64,000 nucleotides of DNA. Origin: Corbicula japonica. Taxonomy: Eukaryota; Mollusca; Bivalvia; Venerida; Cyrenidae. The notes under the pieces were generated by a model that worked only from the letters and a program-made list of their open reading frames with translations, was not told the DNA's origin and searched no databases. Position 1 is the first letter of the stretch. Each line of letters opens with the position of its first letter. A program made the translations under genes and the position numbers. The stretch is from the NCBI GenBank assembly GCA_038501625.1, contig JAZAYU010000366.1:186001-250000 (forward strand), read 5' to 3'. This document shows positions 44,830 through 59,000 of this stretch, piece after piece.

Positions 44830-46720
44830 ACTCGACAATCTTCAACAAACTTGCTTAGAATATTTAAGGTAAACTTATCCAGTTCAGTAACTTGCAGATA
44901 GCTTTGATAGATAGTGTCCTCTAATGGCTGTTTTAACCAAATTAGGACTGCCTAATGCCCCAGTTTGTCAGAATGCTGTGGGCATAATCTGTCTGCTAAT
45001 ATCTAAACAAGATATTCTAGATTGCAGCAATGGCGTTAGATTTATTGACATTTTATTGCCATTTTTGAAATCAAATAAGTAATGGATGCTTTCCTAATTA
45101 AAATGACAATCTTCATCAAACTTAGTAAGAACATGTATGTACATAATATCTTAGACAAGTTTGATAGCCAGTCAGATTGCTCTTGTCACTCTTGAGTTAT
45201 GCTCTTCAACTGGAAATATTTAACAAGTTACATCTATACCAAACAATACCTATATTTAATATCACTAAAATTCGTCCGACTGTTTAAGGGGGCAATAAGA
45301 TCTCAGCTATGTATGGTTACAAGCAAGATTACATTAGTCAAGTCACTGAGGAGTTATGGGTCTTTAATTTCCAAAACTTAAACAAATAAACAATTTCTGC
45401 TCTCTGACAGTTTTGTGGCATTTTGAAATCTTGTTCTTTATCAGTTGTATTAATCATTCTATTAAATCATTCGTACATGTTGAGTTAAACAATATGTGTG
45501 TTAAAACTCATTCATTTTTTCTACTTTCTAAGTGCAATCAATGCACACGAAATTAAAAAAAAATGTAAATCAAAAACAAATACAAGTAAATGAGCAGTGA
45601 TAATATGACGACATCAAACTAAAATTTTTTAAGTTAACATTTGGTTGAAAGATTATTTTGGAAATTACCTAAATGATATTTTTAAAGTGTTCTATTGACT
45701 GCTTCTGCTTTAGAGCTCATTTGAAATAGCACAAGGGAGTCTTTAATACATGTTTGTTATGGCTATTGATAAATATGCTTGTGGCTAGCGCTACACTTAA
45801 ACTATAGTCAAGCATACTCGCACATGTCCTTGACAAAATTTTCAAGCTTCTGAACGATAGTCTAAGAGTAAGGTCTGGGTCCATCTACGGGCAATACTTC
45901 CAATAAATAAGGATGGTTCCATTTGGACAGAAGTCTTAAGAGTATTACAGTAAGTGAAAAACAAAAAAAAAACACCTTCATATCTATGGTTTGTTATGTT
46001 TAATTATTACAGCTTCATATTGATCATTCTTTTTTTGCTTAAAACAATGAATCCATTGTCATTCACATGGAACTGGTTTTAATAATACTAAGCCTGAAAC
46101 AGGTTGACGAACCTCATGGAGACTTTGTGTTTCTGTAACAAGTTAATGTCTCAACAGTCGCTTTGCTTTAAATATGGCCTTAGTCTTCGTGAAAGGGAAG
46201 TGTCAGTCCTAGAAAAAATGCTTAACCCCTTCTGAGCCGGAATAGAAACGTTGAAGTAGCAAGTTCGTTTTAAATATTCTTTGAAATTGAATGAAAGGCA
46301 ATCTGAAGCCATTCATGGCAGTACATGTACTCCCTTCTTTGGGTAGGACTGCTTCTAGAATAGCATAGTAGACCAAACAGAATTCATAAACCTTACTTTG
46401 GCCAGGGACCAAGAACCTAGGAACAGCGATATGAAAATAATAGGTCCTACGGGTTATACTATCAGCTTGTAGTTGATAACAGTATTTTAAACTTATTCTA
46501 GCTCCTGTCAAATTGTTGCAGTCCCTTCTGAATACTAGCACTACCCTTGTAATGGAGTGAGGACCTGGGTCTAAAAGATATTATTCTTTAACAATACAAG
46601 TAGCCTATTAACTCTAATAATAGGATTGAGGATCCTAGTAGGGAAAGCATTGTCATCAATCAGAACAAAGGGTCCAGATTCCTTCGTAGGGTTACCTTAT
46701 TCTAATTCTTGAATCCTGCA
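44830..46720. other. interior of the 5.7-kb element, left part
   Basis: Diverged repeats of CAATCTTCATCAAACTTAG and GTCAGATTGCTCTTGTCACT type; no protein recognised. The 110-codon ORF at 46209-46541 (minus) has no family resemblance. Confidence 0.45.
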
Positions 46721-46729
46721 TTCTTTTTA

Positions 46730-47440
46730 TGCCCCCACTCTGAATGAGTAGGGGCCTTATAGGATGCCCTTGTCCATCCGTCCCTCCGCACTAACGAAAC
46801 CTGTGTAGCACATAACTCAAAATGTATGAGAGCCACAATCACGAAACTTAACAGGTATGTTGACCATCATGTTTAATTGTGCACCTGGGATTTTGTTTTG
46901 GGCCACGCCTGTTAAGACCAGAGTGATATACTTATGCATTTCAATATAATGCATTCAGCAAGTAATCTTGTTGTATGTAATTCCAAAAGTATGAGAGTCG
47001 CTGTCATGAAACTTTACAGGCATGTTTACAATCATTTGTAGTTGTGCACCTGGGGTTTTGTTTTTGGGCCACACCTGTTAAGACCAGAGTGATATATTTA
47101 TGCATTTCAATATAATGCATTCAGCAAGTAATCTTGTTGTATGTAAATCCAAAAGTATGAGAGTCGCTGTCATGAAACTTTACAGGCATGTTGACAATCA
47201 TGTGTAGTTGTGCACCTGGGGTTTTGTTTTTGGGCCACACCTGTTAAGACCATAGTTATGGCCCCTTATGCATTTCAATATAATGCATTCAGTGTGTAAT
47301 CTTGTGTTGTAGGTAAGTCCAAAACTATCAGTGACAGTCATGAAACTTTACAGGCATGTTGACCATCAAACTGCACTCATATTTAATATTGTGAACTGCA
47401 AATTCATCTGTTTTTTTTGTGTTTCACAATGACAACTGAG
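46730..47440. repeat. ~166-bp tandem repeat, three to four units
   Basis: Units share GTCATGAAACTTTACAGGCA, GTTGTGCACCTGGGGTTTTG and GGCCACACCTGTTAAGACCA plus TTATGCATTTCAATATAATG. The array starts with GCCCCCACTCTGAATGAGTA and ends near a G-rich run. Confidence 0.85.
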
Positions 47441-48585
47441 GGTGGGGGGGGGCATCTCTGTCATATGGACATATCTCTAGTTAGACTTAAGAAAGAGTTT
47501 AAAGAGTATAATTGCCTAAATAATTAAATAGTTTTGTTTTCTTTTCAATAAGTCTAGACTAAGAACAACTTTCGGATATTTTTACCTATCTCAAAAAGCG
47601 GTTGCTATAACATAGAACTGGTAGTAACCATTCTAAAACCTCTGGATAGTGTTACCATACGTCTCATGGCAAATACACTGGCGTCAAGAAGGTGCTTACA
47701 CTATTCTGTGGTGTAGGAAGCAAGACCGTGTCATATTTTAATGACTCTGCTAGCGTTTATAAGGCTCCCTTGTTTTATATTGGGGCAACGCTAGCATCCA
47801 GAAGTGACTGTTTCTCCATTTTACATAAGCAGTCCTATTTCTCTAAGCTCGAACAATATATACATGTATATTTTGACATATACAGGAAACCTACTTTACT
47901 TACTATCCTTAAAAGACTTGCGATATTTGGGATTTAACTCTTTCCTTAAATAGCTTAAGCTAAAGATTTCAAAATAAGCCATTCTATTTCAAAATATGTA
48001 AAAAATGAAAACATTTACAGGCAATACAATATTATGTTTTACTTACAACCAACAAGATAGTAATCTTACTTCCGTTTTCGCATGATGAGGTGAGAACAAT
48101 GTATAGACTTTTATAAAGTTATGCCTAGCTTCTTAAATGTTGCGGCACCTTTCAATATGAAACAAAATTACCCAGACTTATTCTAAGATTAGTGCAACCC
48201 TCAATATGGGAACTTATCATTTGTAAATGCAACCATATGTAATGAAGTTGAAAACTGTTTCCTGAAGGAAAATAAGTTAAGTTTGCCAGATCTCATTGTA
48301 TTTCATTATTTTAAGATACATACCCGCAATTTTCCTGTAATTTAGTAAAAGTTAACTTAACATAAGAAAAAACATCTGAAAAATCTACATTTAACATGTG
48401 TAAAAAAATAACCGTAATATTTATCTAATGTTTAATTACTTCACTTTTTTTCAAGAAATTAATTACCATCTGTATTCAGTTAATAAACTGGCTTATTTAC
48501 CATTATGCTGTTATACGTCGTTATGTGACTTTACAAAAAATACAACAGGCACTCTGATTTGCATAACCTGTTAGGATGTTCAAAT
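47440..48585. other. interior of the 5.7-kb element, right part
   Basis: No ORF or family recognised; AT-rich. Confidence 0.45.
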
Positions 48586-48589
48586 CATA

Positions 48590-48846
48590 TACTCAACAAA
48601 AAAAGAAACCTGACACTGTAACTTTGAATAAGTATGAGGTGCATATTCAAAATCTATATATTTTTGCACCATCTAAAAGAAACTAACCACTGAATCACTT
48701 GTTTCATGCACCAAAAATATCAAAATGCATAATTAAGTTCAAAACATGCACAATTTTTAATGCATACCACAATTCAATTAGCTTTAAATCTGATTCCAGG
48801 AAAATACACCAAATATAAAGTGTCAGGTTTCTTTTTTTGTTGAGTA
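48590..48846. mobile_element. R9 MITE with TACTCAACAAAAAAAGAAAC ends
   Basis: TACTCAACAAAAAAAGAAAC and its complement at the other end, plus CTGACACT / AGTGTCAG. 257 bp with TA at both ends, Tc1/mariner-like in style. Non-coding. Confidence 0.85.
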
Positions 48847-49769
48847 TATTAGAATACAAATGTGTTGATGCTGTTATTTAAGAAGTGCCTTTTTATGAGT
48901 ATGGGACTTCCAAGAACTAGAAGACATTAAAACATGTAAAGTAAGAATAAAACAGATCTATTGGAGACATCTGAACTTCGACAAAATGTGTCACCAAATT
49001 ATCATATTAGAAAATATTATTATATTTTCTTGAATTAACTCTTTATATTTGGTGTTTTACAAAGCATTTCCTTTCCGGTTTGCTTCTTTAACTGAAGCAG
49101 ATCATACTCTATATACATTGTAAATAACAAAATAAACTAACATAAAATGTGTTGATTATCCATTTAAGGTTTTATTAAAAGAATACTTGCTATAATTGTG
49201 TGGGTGGGGTAATTGTATAAACAATTTTAAGGTTTTATCATCAATAACGCATATTCTTCAATATAAAATGTCTTCTAAAACATCTAAATTAATGTTTAGA
49301 AGAGTTATGTGAAATATCTGTATAAAATTTACAAGTGATATGAACAGATAATTTTCTTAACTCATAAAATAGGGAAAATCGTAAATAGTTCTGTTTTCTT
49401 TGTATATTTTACCAACAAAAATGTCTTATATTACATATTAGTCCAATATTATGTGCTAATAATATATCTTAAATAAATAATGGTTGCTAGATCATATAAA
49501 AACTAATGTTGATACTAAAATTTGGACTGATATCAATGCAACTCGTCATTATATCTAAATATTTTAAAGTTATCTTATAATTCTATATCAGAGTTATCTC
49601 CCTTATTTTTTCAGGGTTCGCAATATAATAATTTTTGCAGGCCACCTAATTTTTATTGAGAAATACCATAAATTTCAATAAAATTGTAAAATAAAAAGTA
49701 TATCTTGTCGGCCCTACCTCGACAAAATTTTAAGCTTCAGAATCTAGACTATAAATAGTGTTATGTTAC

Positions 49770-50069
49770 CTCGAAAATCTTTGAAGTACACAAAACAAGT
49801 CTCATCATCATCATTCATTATCACTTTATCAACTGATCCTCCTCCACTTCGCCTTGCATTTTCAAAGTAGAATTCAATATCGTCCTTCGAAACGTCTTTT
49901 GGTAAGTTTGTAACCATGATGCAGTTTGAGATGGGAGCTCGTGACATTTTCAGAAAGCTATCCTCTAATTTGTTCAGTTTGAGAGCTTCTTCTAACTTGT
50001 TCATATCTGGAATAGATAACACATCTTTTTCGTTTCGGTAGAAATAGTTGAATTTGAAACGGCTTGTTT
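49770..50069 (-). CDS. RRM-array exon 8: RRM e
   Basis: Acceptor GTATCGGTATGCTAG, then a helical linker, CIMVTNLPKDVSKDDIEFYF and ENARRSGGGSVDKV; donor CGAG|GTAACA, phase 1. An exon for the second half of RRM d may be missing between this and 54060. Confidence 0.8.
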
Positions 50070-53000
50070 CTAGCATACCGATACAAGGACAATAACAAAT
50101 ATATTTATTGTATAAAATAAGTATAGTTTGAGGTAGCTTATATTTTATATAAATGGTTTTTAGTTTTTGCCTTTGACTTCTCTGTAAAATGCAGGTTAAA
50201 TGTTTTCAGATCCTCTGTCACGATTCTATTATAATCTGTTGCGCCAAAATCTCGTTTAGGGCAAACCCATTTTTTATCTGGGTCATAGAGTGCTGTTAAC
50301 CTCAAAATACCACATTTAACGTTTCATTTTCACCGCGATATGCATACCATCGTTTGGGATGAATCAAAATTGTACTGTTTACTGTTGTAAATATTGAGTT
50401 GCGCTCAAGCCGGGGCTAAGCGGCGTGGGCAGTTATATGCATTTGAATTACTACTTATGAACAGGCTCAATCAAACCGAGCCTTTCTTTTTTATTTTTCA
50501 GTTTCATTTTTATCTTTTAAGAACATTATAAAAACTAAGTATGCTTTTTCTTCAAATAAGTTTTATTGTTAGCTTCCATTTATTGTCAATGTCACAACAG
50601 AAAGCATCAGATGCAACATGTATGGTGAACCTCGAACATGCCCCTAAGATGCCTCCTAGCTAAGACTAATATGTAAATGACTCATACACCGTTTGAATAA
50701 CAATTCAATTCAGATTGACTGACTTCATTCATAAATGGTATGTTATACTTATCTCGTACCTTCTCATAGCAGCGGAATATTCTATCTAGCCAAATTAAAT
50801 GAGCAATGTGATGATATCAATCAGTAATGATATAAACGTACAATGGGCTCAGTGCTATCGCGGACTGTTAATCTTTTATTGCTGAAAAAGTTATTTAATG
50901 AAAACTTAATATAGGAGGATGCTACAATTTAATTAGATCATTAAATCACAGCAAAAGTATATATTAATCATACACACAGAGCGTCATAAAGATTCAATGA
51001 AAAGTTAATCAAAGATGTTTATCATAATGCGTTTATACGCCTGAAAATCAAGAGGTGTAGCCTTTGCAGTGAAGAAAAGTCTACTGAGCATGGTAGAACC
51101 AGGCAGCAATGGCTCAGAAACGACTCCTTAACCTTCGCCTCAACACCATCACAGGTCCTGTCACCCTTGTCAGCGTGTATGCTCCAATACTGACCTCAAC
51201 ACCAGAAACTAAAGACCAGTTCTACAAAAACCTATCGTCGGTCATCAATAGCACCTCCAGAAATGATCATCTCATCCTCCTGGACGACTTTAACGCCAGA
51301 GTAGGTGCAGATCATGATTCGTGGCCCTCATGCCTTGGCAAGTTTGGTGTAGGCAAAATGAACGAAAATGGTCAACGCCTTCTTGAGCTCTGCACTTTTC
51401 AAACCTGTATATCGCCAACTCGTACTTCCAGACCAAGCCCCAGCATAAGGTTTCCTGGAGACATCCACGCTCAAAATGCACCAGCTTGACCTCATCGTTC
51501 TCAGACGCTCAGCTATCAGCAACATTTTACATGCAAGTTCCTACTATAGCGCTGACGGTGACACAGACTATTCCTTAGTGTGCTGCAAAATCAGATTGCA
51601 ACCAAAGAGCTTTCGCCGCAAGAAGGAAAAAGGAAACCCTCGCATCGACATTAGCAAGATGTCCCAGCCTGATCTGACACATAAGTTTGCAGAAGCCCTC
51701 GAGAAAGAACTTAGCACCACAGAGACAGGCGACTCTGCCCTGGAGAAGTGGGAGGTACTGCAAAACACTATTCATAGCGCATCTTTAGCAACCTTTGGAA
51801 AGAGGACCACAAAGTCACATGACTGGTTTGAAGCAAAGTCCTCAGCAATGATTCCAGCCATAGAAGCCAAGCGCGTGGCCTTGATGGAATACAAAAGGAC
51901 ATCTACACAGAACAACCTGCAGGCTCTCAGAACCAAGGCGCAGCAGACCGCCAGACACTGCGCAAACGAGTACTGGCAAGACCTCAGCGAAACATCCAGA
52001 AAGCGGCTACATCAGGAAACATAAGAGGCATGTACGACGGCATCAAGAAAGCACTGGGATCTGTCCAGTCAAAAAACAGCCCCGCTTAAATCATCAACCG
52101 GGGAAGTACTCACTGACAAAAACCAGCAGATGGAGGGGTGGGTAGAACACTATTCAGATCTGTACTCCAGACAGAATACAGTGACTGCCACAGCCCTTGA
52201 CGCCATTGAGGTCTGCCGACCATTATAGAGCTTGATGTGGATCCTAGAGTAGAGGAACTCAGCAAGGCCATTAACAACCTGGCCCTAGGAAGAGCCCCAG
52301 GTAGTGATGGAATTCCACCAGACCTGCTGAAACAGTGCAAGAGCTCTCTACTACTCCCCTTGCATGAAGTCCTTTGCCAGGGCTGGAAAGAAGGGACTGT
52401 ACCGCTGGATATGAGTGATGCCAAACTTATCACCCTCTACAAGAAAGAAGCGACTGCAACAATTACAGAGGCATCTCCCTCCTCAGCATCGTCGGCAAGT
52501 TATTTGCTCGGGTGATCCTGATCAGACTCCAGGAGCTTGCTGAAAGTGTTTACCCAGAGTCACAATTTGGCTTCCGCTCAGAGAGGTCAACGGTGGACAT
52601 GATCTTCTCGTTGCGACAGCTCGAGGAGAAGTGTAGAGAACAGCAGATGCCCCTGTACATCTCCTGTATTGATTGAATCGTTCCACACAGATATGACGGG
52701 GACAGTGCAGTTCAATGGCAGTTGCTCTGAGCCTTTCAGCATAAATAGTGGCGTCAAGCAAGGCTGTGTTCTTGCCCCTACTTTGTTTGGGATCTTCTTC
52801 GCCCTGCTCCTTAAGCATGCTTTCGGCACAGCAACGGAAGGAATATACCTCCGCACCAGATCGGATGGAAAGCTTTTCAATCTTTCCTGCCTCAAAGCAA
52901 AGACCAAAGTACGCGAAGAGCTGATTAAGGATATGCTGTTTGCTGATGACGCAGCGCTTGCCACTCACACCCAACAGGAACTACAGTCGCTGATGAACCG

Positions 53001-56000
53001 CTTCTCTATGGCCAGCAAAGACTTCGAGCTGACAATCAGCTTGAAGAAAACAAACGTACTGAGCCAGGACACCCCAACTGCACCAGTCATAACAATAGAC
53101 GACTACCAGCTTGAAGTCGTCCATCAGTTCATCTACCTGGGTTCCACTATCACCGATAACCTCTACTTGGATGTAGGGTTAGACAAGAGGAACGGAAAAG
53201 CAGCCTCTACCCTTTCTCGTCTTACAACGAGAGTGTGGAAAACTCAAGACTGTCAAATGCAACGAAGATGGCAGTGTACAATGCTTGCATTATCAGCACA
53301 CTACTGTATGGGTGCAAATCATAGACCACATATGCCAGACAAGAGAAAAAACTTAACACCTTTCACCTACGATGTCTGCGCCGCATTCTGGGCATCGCCT
53401 GGCAGAAAAAAGTGGCCAATTCTGAAGTCCTATCCCGGGCTGACATTCCCAGCATGTACTCCATACTCAGACAACGCAGTCTTCGCTGGCTTGGTCATGT
53501 TTGCCGCATGGAGGATGGAAGAATTCCAAAAAGACATCCTATACGGAGAGCTGTCATCTGGGAAGCGATGCACTGGGCGTCCAAAGCTACGGTACAAAGA
53601 CGTAGTGAAAAGAGACATGAAAGCTCTCGATATGGATATAAGGTCTTGGGAAGACCTTGCAACAGACAGAGCAAGTTGGAGAGGCACCCTGACCAGACAG
53701 CTCAAGACAGGTGAAGAGAAGCTGAAATGTGCAGCAGAACACAGGCGGGTTCGTAGAAAAGAACGCCAACAGTATGCCCAACCAGGAACCATTCACCCAT
53801 GCGACATCTGTGGCCAAGAATGTCACTCCCGGATCGGACTCATCAGTCACAAACGCCGCTGCTCCAACCAAACCTAGAATACGTCATCCATAGTCAATGC
53901 TGACTGACGGAGGCTTACGACCAGGATATCAAGAGGCTAACAAATACTTGAAACGAATATATACATACTTTTGTTGAAACCTGACATTGTTCAATTATTA
54001 AATTCACCAAACATTAAGAAGCTATCGATGACTAGCAGAGGAATCGAACAAAAACACACCTGGTTTGTCCTGAAATATAACCATAGCGATATCTTCTTGC
54101 TCGGCATGATAAATAAGCTGACTTGGAATACCTCTGGATTTTGCTTCAAGAAAATTGAAAAGACAATCCTGTGTTGTCGACCTTTTCAACCCGTGCAATA
54201 TAATTCTATCGTCATAGACAGGTGGTGGCTTTGGAAGTTGGAATATTGATACTTGAAGATGTTTTCCTTCAACTGTGTGAGTCTTTTCAGAAACTCGTTT
54301 TGCAACTGTAACGAAACATTCATTATTATTCTGTGCACTATATGTTTAGCTTTATATGTACAGCTTTTAACAACACCTCGAGGTACCTTGATGATTTATT
54401 GAATATAGATAATAACCATTTTCCATTACTGGTTAATAAGATCTACCCTAAAGAACTACAACTTAATAAAGCGAACACTTCAGAACAGCAAGCAAACTTT
54501 CTCGATCTAAATCTGTCAATTGAAAATGTTTATGTCACTACTAAAATATATGATAAAAGAGATGATTTTAATTTTAATATAGTAAATTTTCCGTTTTTAG
54601 ACGGCGATGTTCCCCGTGCAACATCTTACGGGGTTTATATTTCACAGCTTGTTCGCTTTTCAAGAGCTTGCAACGATATTAATGATTTCAATGAACGTAA
54701 TCTTTGCATTACAGAAAAACTTTAAAAACAAGGTTATCGGTATCACAAATTAAGGAAAACATTTTGCAAGTTTTATCGTCGATACCCAGATCTAATTCAT
54801 AAATACAGGTACAGTTTAAAATCACTATTGCAACAAGGTATTTCACAGCCAGTTTTTTTATGGAGATTTAATTTATAAACTTAAGAAGATAAAGGGCAAT
54901 GTTAATTTCTCCCGGTTATTCGTAAAAACCATCTGTAAATTTAAAAAGAAAGGTTACCAACATGATATTTTACAGCGCTCTGCATGCCTGGTGATTAACC
55001 CTTCTACAGTTGATCATTATGCTTACCTCTTTGGTTGCACGACGGTTGCAGGGTTTAAGAGTTTATGAAGGTTTATGGGGAAATCTTCTTTTAAAAGAAC
55101 CTAGAAGCTCGATTTGTTTCTTTTATCCCTGTCATCGTGTTCTTGCTGATTTTACTCAAGGAGCTCTGGTCTCGGTTAGATCATTGAGTACACGCCCCTT
55201 TGGCTTTGCAATGCTATTAAATTCTTATGTTTTATATGTTTGTGTGCTTTTGCATGCAACATTGTTGAGCCAATAAGTGGGTTGGAGTTGTTTCACCAAG
55301 ACAACTTGTATTTGTTTTGTGATATGAGAACCTGTTGGGGCAAGTGTGAGGTTGGTGCGCCCTAGAACCTGGTTTAAACCCCCAGTGGCAATTAGATTTG
55401 CCACTGACCGTTCCAAGGCGGTGACCCGTCGGGTTCTAATTTTTGTTAATTGTTAGTGGTGTCTCTTTTGAAATTGATCATTTTATTAACCATGCTCTCT
55501 CCCTCTCTTCTTCTTGACTGTGTGGGGAGGCTGTTTTTTTCTGAATGTGGCGATTCCTGATATGCATATTTCACCTATTTATATTTAATTGTTAATCATT
55601 TATTTACCCCACACGTTCTGAATGATATCACCTGGTTCTTTTTTGACGTTTGTTTTAATAGTACTTAGCAAATCAATAAAACAATGTGAACATATTCATT
55701 AGCAAAAACCACAATCAGAAAAGATAGCCTCCCCACACTGCCAAATGGGTGATAGAAAAGAGAGAGCATAGACTTATTATATGATGTTCACAAAAAGTAA
55801 TAAAAAATTGGACCTAAATTCAAGTTTACACTGATTTAAAAATGGTTTTTTTAAAAACTGTCGCTTTCGTTTCATTTTTTTGAATTAAGGATGGTTACTT
55901 AAAAAACACGTTAAGATCTCTTAACTACATGATCTAAAATCAATCATTTTCGTGGATATATTACTTTTGCAAATCGGTTTACGTAATTAAGGACGAAATA

Positions 56001-59000
56001 AGAATTGAACATTGAAACGCATTTTAGAAAACTGAGTTCCACTAAACTAAGAACCCATGCATATTGTATCAAATAGAAAACTACCAAATTGTAGTGACTG
56101 TCAGATAATAACTGCGAAAGAAATAAATTACCCTCTCCTTCCGCAAATGTGATATACACGTTATCGCTGTCTTTATCGTCCTCTTTTATCTCTTTAATTT
56201 CTCCGCCATCACTACGTCGTGCATTTTCAAAGTACAACTCTACTGATTCCCGGGACGAAAATTGTTTCAAACCGCTCACTTTTACAGTCGAAATAACATC
56301 GTGAATGTCGTCCATCTCAGAGTTATTTTCTTCTTGAATAAGTTTGGCTGAGTTTGATTCAGGATTGTGCAGTGAAACCGACAACGTCGCTCCTCGAATG
56401 AGATGATTAGGTCGATTAACTACCCTTCGTGCAACTGAAATCATCGAAATCAAATAGTTTTTACTAGGAACGAAACTTTTAAAAACAATCTAAATTGTTA
56501 CATACCACTTACATGTTACACGTTAACAGAGTAATTTGTATTTCATATTTAAAGATTTCATGTGGATATGTTAAATAAACATTCTTGAAAACGTTCCCAA
56601 GATCTGTAGTAAAATAAAAACACTTGCAAACTATCTATGACCCTAAAACAGCAGCGTAACTTACACTAGCAGAAGCTCATTTTGTGATTTGATCAGAAAT
56701 ATAATTTTCCAATTGTCTGTATTATATTACTAAGATCTTAAAAGATGGTGAGACAAAGAGGCACGAATGCATTCATTCACTCTTAAAATTATCCATAGTA
56801 CTTAGAACAAAATGTTAAATATTAACAAATAATATTTTTGTCACGAGGATTTGTATTCATGGTAGAAGACTTTGAAAAAATGTTTTCATATATAAATCTA
56901 TTAACCTTCTTCAGACTCAAACGTTATTAAAACAACGCCTTTGTCACGACAAAATCTGCAATCTACAACATCTTCGCCTCCAGACCATTTGGTGCTGTCA
57001 AAGTACATCTCCAAAGTTTCAATGTTTTCCTCACAAATAATACTAGATGGGCCGGTCACTTCGATAGTACACAATTCAGCTGGCTCTTCCGGTTCAGACA
57101 TATATGCTTCTACTTCAATTGTCTCTTCCATCATTACGATAGGCCGTTTTGAAAGCACTCTATCAACAGCTAAAGTAAAGAAACTGTTCATGTCTAACTT
57201 CCTATATTTAAGAGAAATGTATATTGTTTATATCTGATACATGCAAAATCAAAATATCTGAAGATGACTTTTATGTTTACGTTAATGTTTAAATTACAAA
57301 CTGCAGCTATAATTTTGTTCAAGATAATTAATTCTCTTACATTCTGCGTCTCCGAATTCTACTATCGCACTTCTATTTTTACAATCAAGCTCGATATGTT
57401 GAACATCTCCTCCTCCGTACTTTTTCTTGTTTTCGAAGAAAAGTTGTAAAAAATCTTCTTCGGCTTTCGACGGTATATTTCTTACTATTATCTTTCTGGT
57501 CTTTTCTATTTTGCTGTCCTCACAATCAGCAGTAATTCCATCTTTAATTATGTAATCAAAAATTTAATTGAAATGACCAAAATATAAGCTTAAGTATTTG
57601 ACTAAAACATAGAATACAACTAAGGCTAATCGATAATTTTATTTCAGATAACTTTTATCAAACGTTCGCACGTTCAAAAATCATGCCGTTTAAGACAAGA
57701 TTTTATTATATTCGGGGCATAACGGTAATTTATAAACGGTTACGGAATGAAAGTTCAACCATTAGACAATTATTATCAATGCTGAAATTAAAACCGACCT
57801 TGTGAAGAGACTTGAGTTTCCGTAGTGTTATTTTCTTCTTTACAATCACTTTTATCTGGATTTCTCTTCGCTAAGTGATCATCTACAAATAGAATGCTTA
57901 TTGTATTCACACATAATGCAACGCAACTATAATATAACAAAATGACACAATATTTTTGTATAAAACACGGCAAAAAATAGGCGTGATCTGCGAGAACAGA
58001 CAGAAATGGCAAGAAATGAGATTTGCATTTGGAAGAAAATATTAAAAACTATTGTAAAGAAGAAGAAGGAAATAAGAGGACAATTACTTGAAAGGAACTG
58101 CCACACGCAGAAAACACAGTCTCTCCACACAGTCAAAATGCAGAGAGACAGAGAACTCATGTTTATAATACGATCGATTTCAAAAATAAAAATGTTACAA
58201 ATGTACAGCCTTAACTTTTTAAAGTACAAAACTACTCACCGCGCATTAGCTTCTTTTATATCAGTCACATTCAAAACAATTAATTGGGGAAAGAGAAAAC
58301 TGAATTATGACGAAATTGTTTCTTTTTGATATGGAAGAACACGCATTACTTAGAACAATAATCCAAAGCACAGAGCCTAGTTTGAAACTTTTGATCTATA
58401 TCTGAAAGTAACTTCTTAATAAGATGCAATTATCATACTGTCAACGAAGGGGAAAATTAAATGACGTCAAATTAAGGTATCGCAAACATTGCAAATGGCG
58501 AAGACAGGCTAAAATTTCAAAAAATGAATTTTGGGGGAAATACTTATTGCCACCTAGATTTTAGTAAATAAATGTATTTAGCTATGGATGTAGTAAATGT
58601 TTGCAAGCTCAGTTTAGTCTAATTCATGTTCTAATTACCCAGCACATACTAAAACAAAAGAAAAACCATTTGCATGAGAACTCTGAAATTCATGAACAAT
58701 ATACCAAAGCAACTCATACCTGAAAGAAGTATATGCTGGTCTACAATGTTTAGAGCCAATTCGTCAAAATAATGTTAGGGTTTTCAAGAAATTCAAGGAA
58801 ATCTTACTTCCTACTTTCACTTTCTACTTTCACTTTGAACCAGGAAGTAAGATTTCCTTGAATTTCTTGAAACCCCTAACATTATTTTGACGAATTGGCA
58901 CTAAACATTGTAGACCAGCATATACTTATTTCAGGTATGAGTTGCTTTGGTATATTGTTCATGAATTTCAGTGTTCTCATGCAAACGGTTTTTCTTTTGT

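Larger units (their letters stand above)
44023..49749. mobile_element. 5.7-kb non-coding element with ~150-bp terminal inverted repeats
   Basis: The left end (TAGACTAGATTCTG, GAGGTAGGGCCGACAAGATA, TACTTTTTATTTT, GGCCTGCAAATT, GGGAGATAACTC) recurs inverted at 49600-49749 in the same order. No transposase ORF is seen. The interior has a hairpin (44697-44816), a ~166-bp tandem repeat (46730-47400) and an R9 MITE. The right end lies about 20 bp from an RRM exon's donor. It is probably a large non-autonomous DNA transposon; the superfamily is unknown. Confidence 0.65.
51045..53935 (+). mobile_element. 5'-truncated non-LTR retrotransposon (LINE)
   Basis: Starts inside the endonuclease domain (RGVAFAVKKSLLSMVEPGSN), continues through endonuclease, reverse transcriptase and a C-terminal zinc finger, and is inserted opposite to the host gene. 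GC content is clearly above the surroundings. Frameshifts and a deletion make it inactive. The clade is not assigned. Confidence 0.85.

Noticed and set aside
46209..46541. 110-codon minus-strand ORF in the 5.7-kb element as a transposase remnant
   Set aside because: No DDE/D-like spacing, zinc-binding motif or family resemblance.
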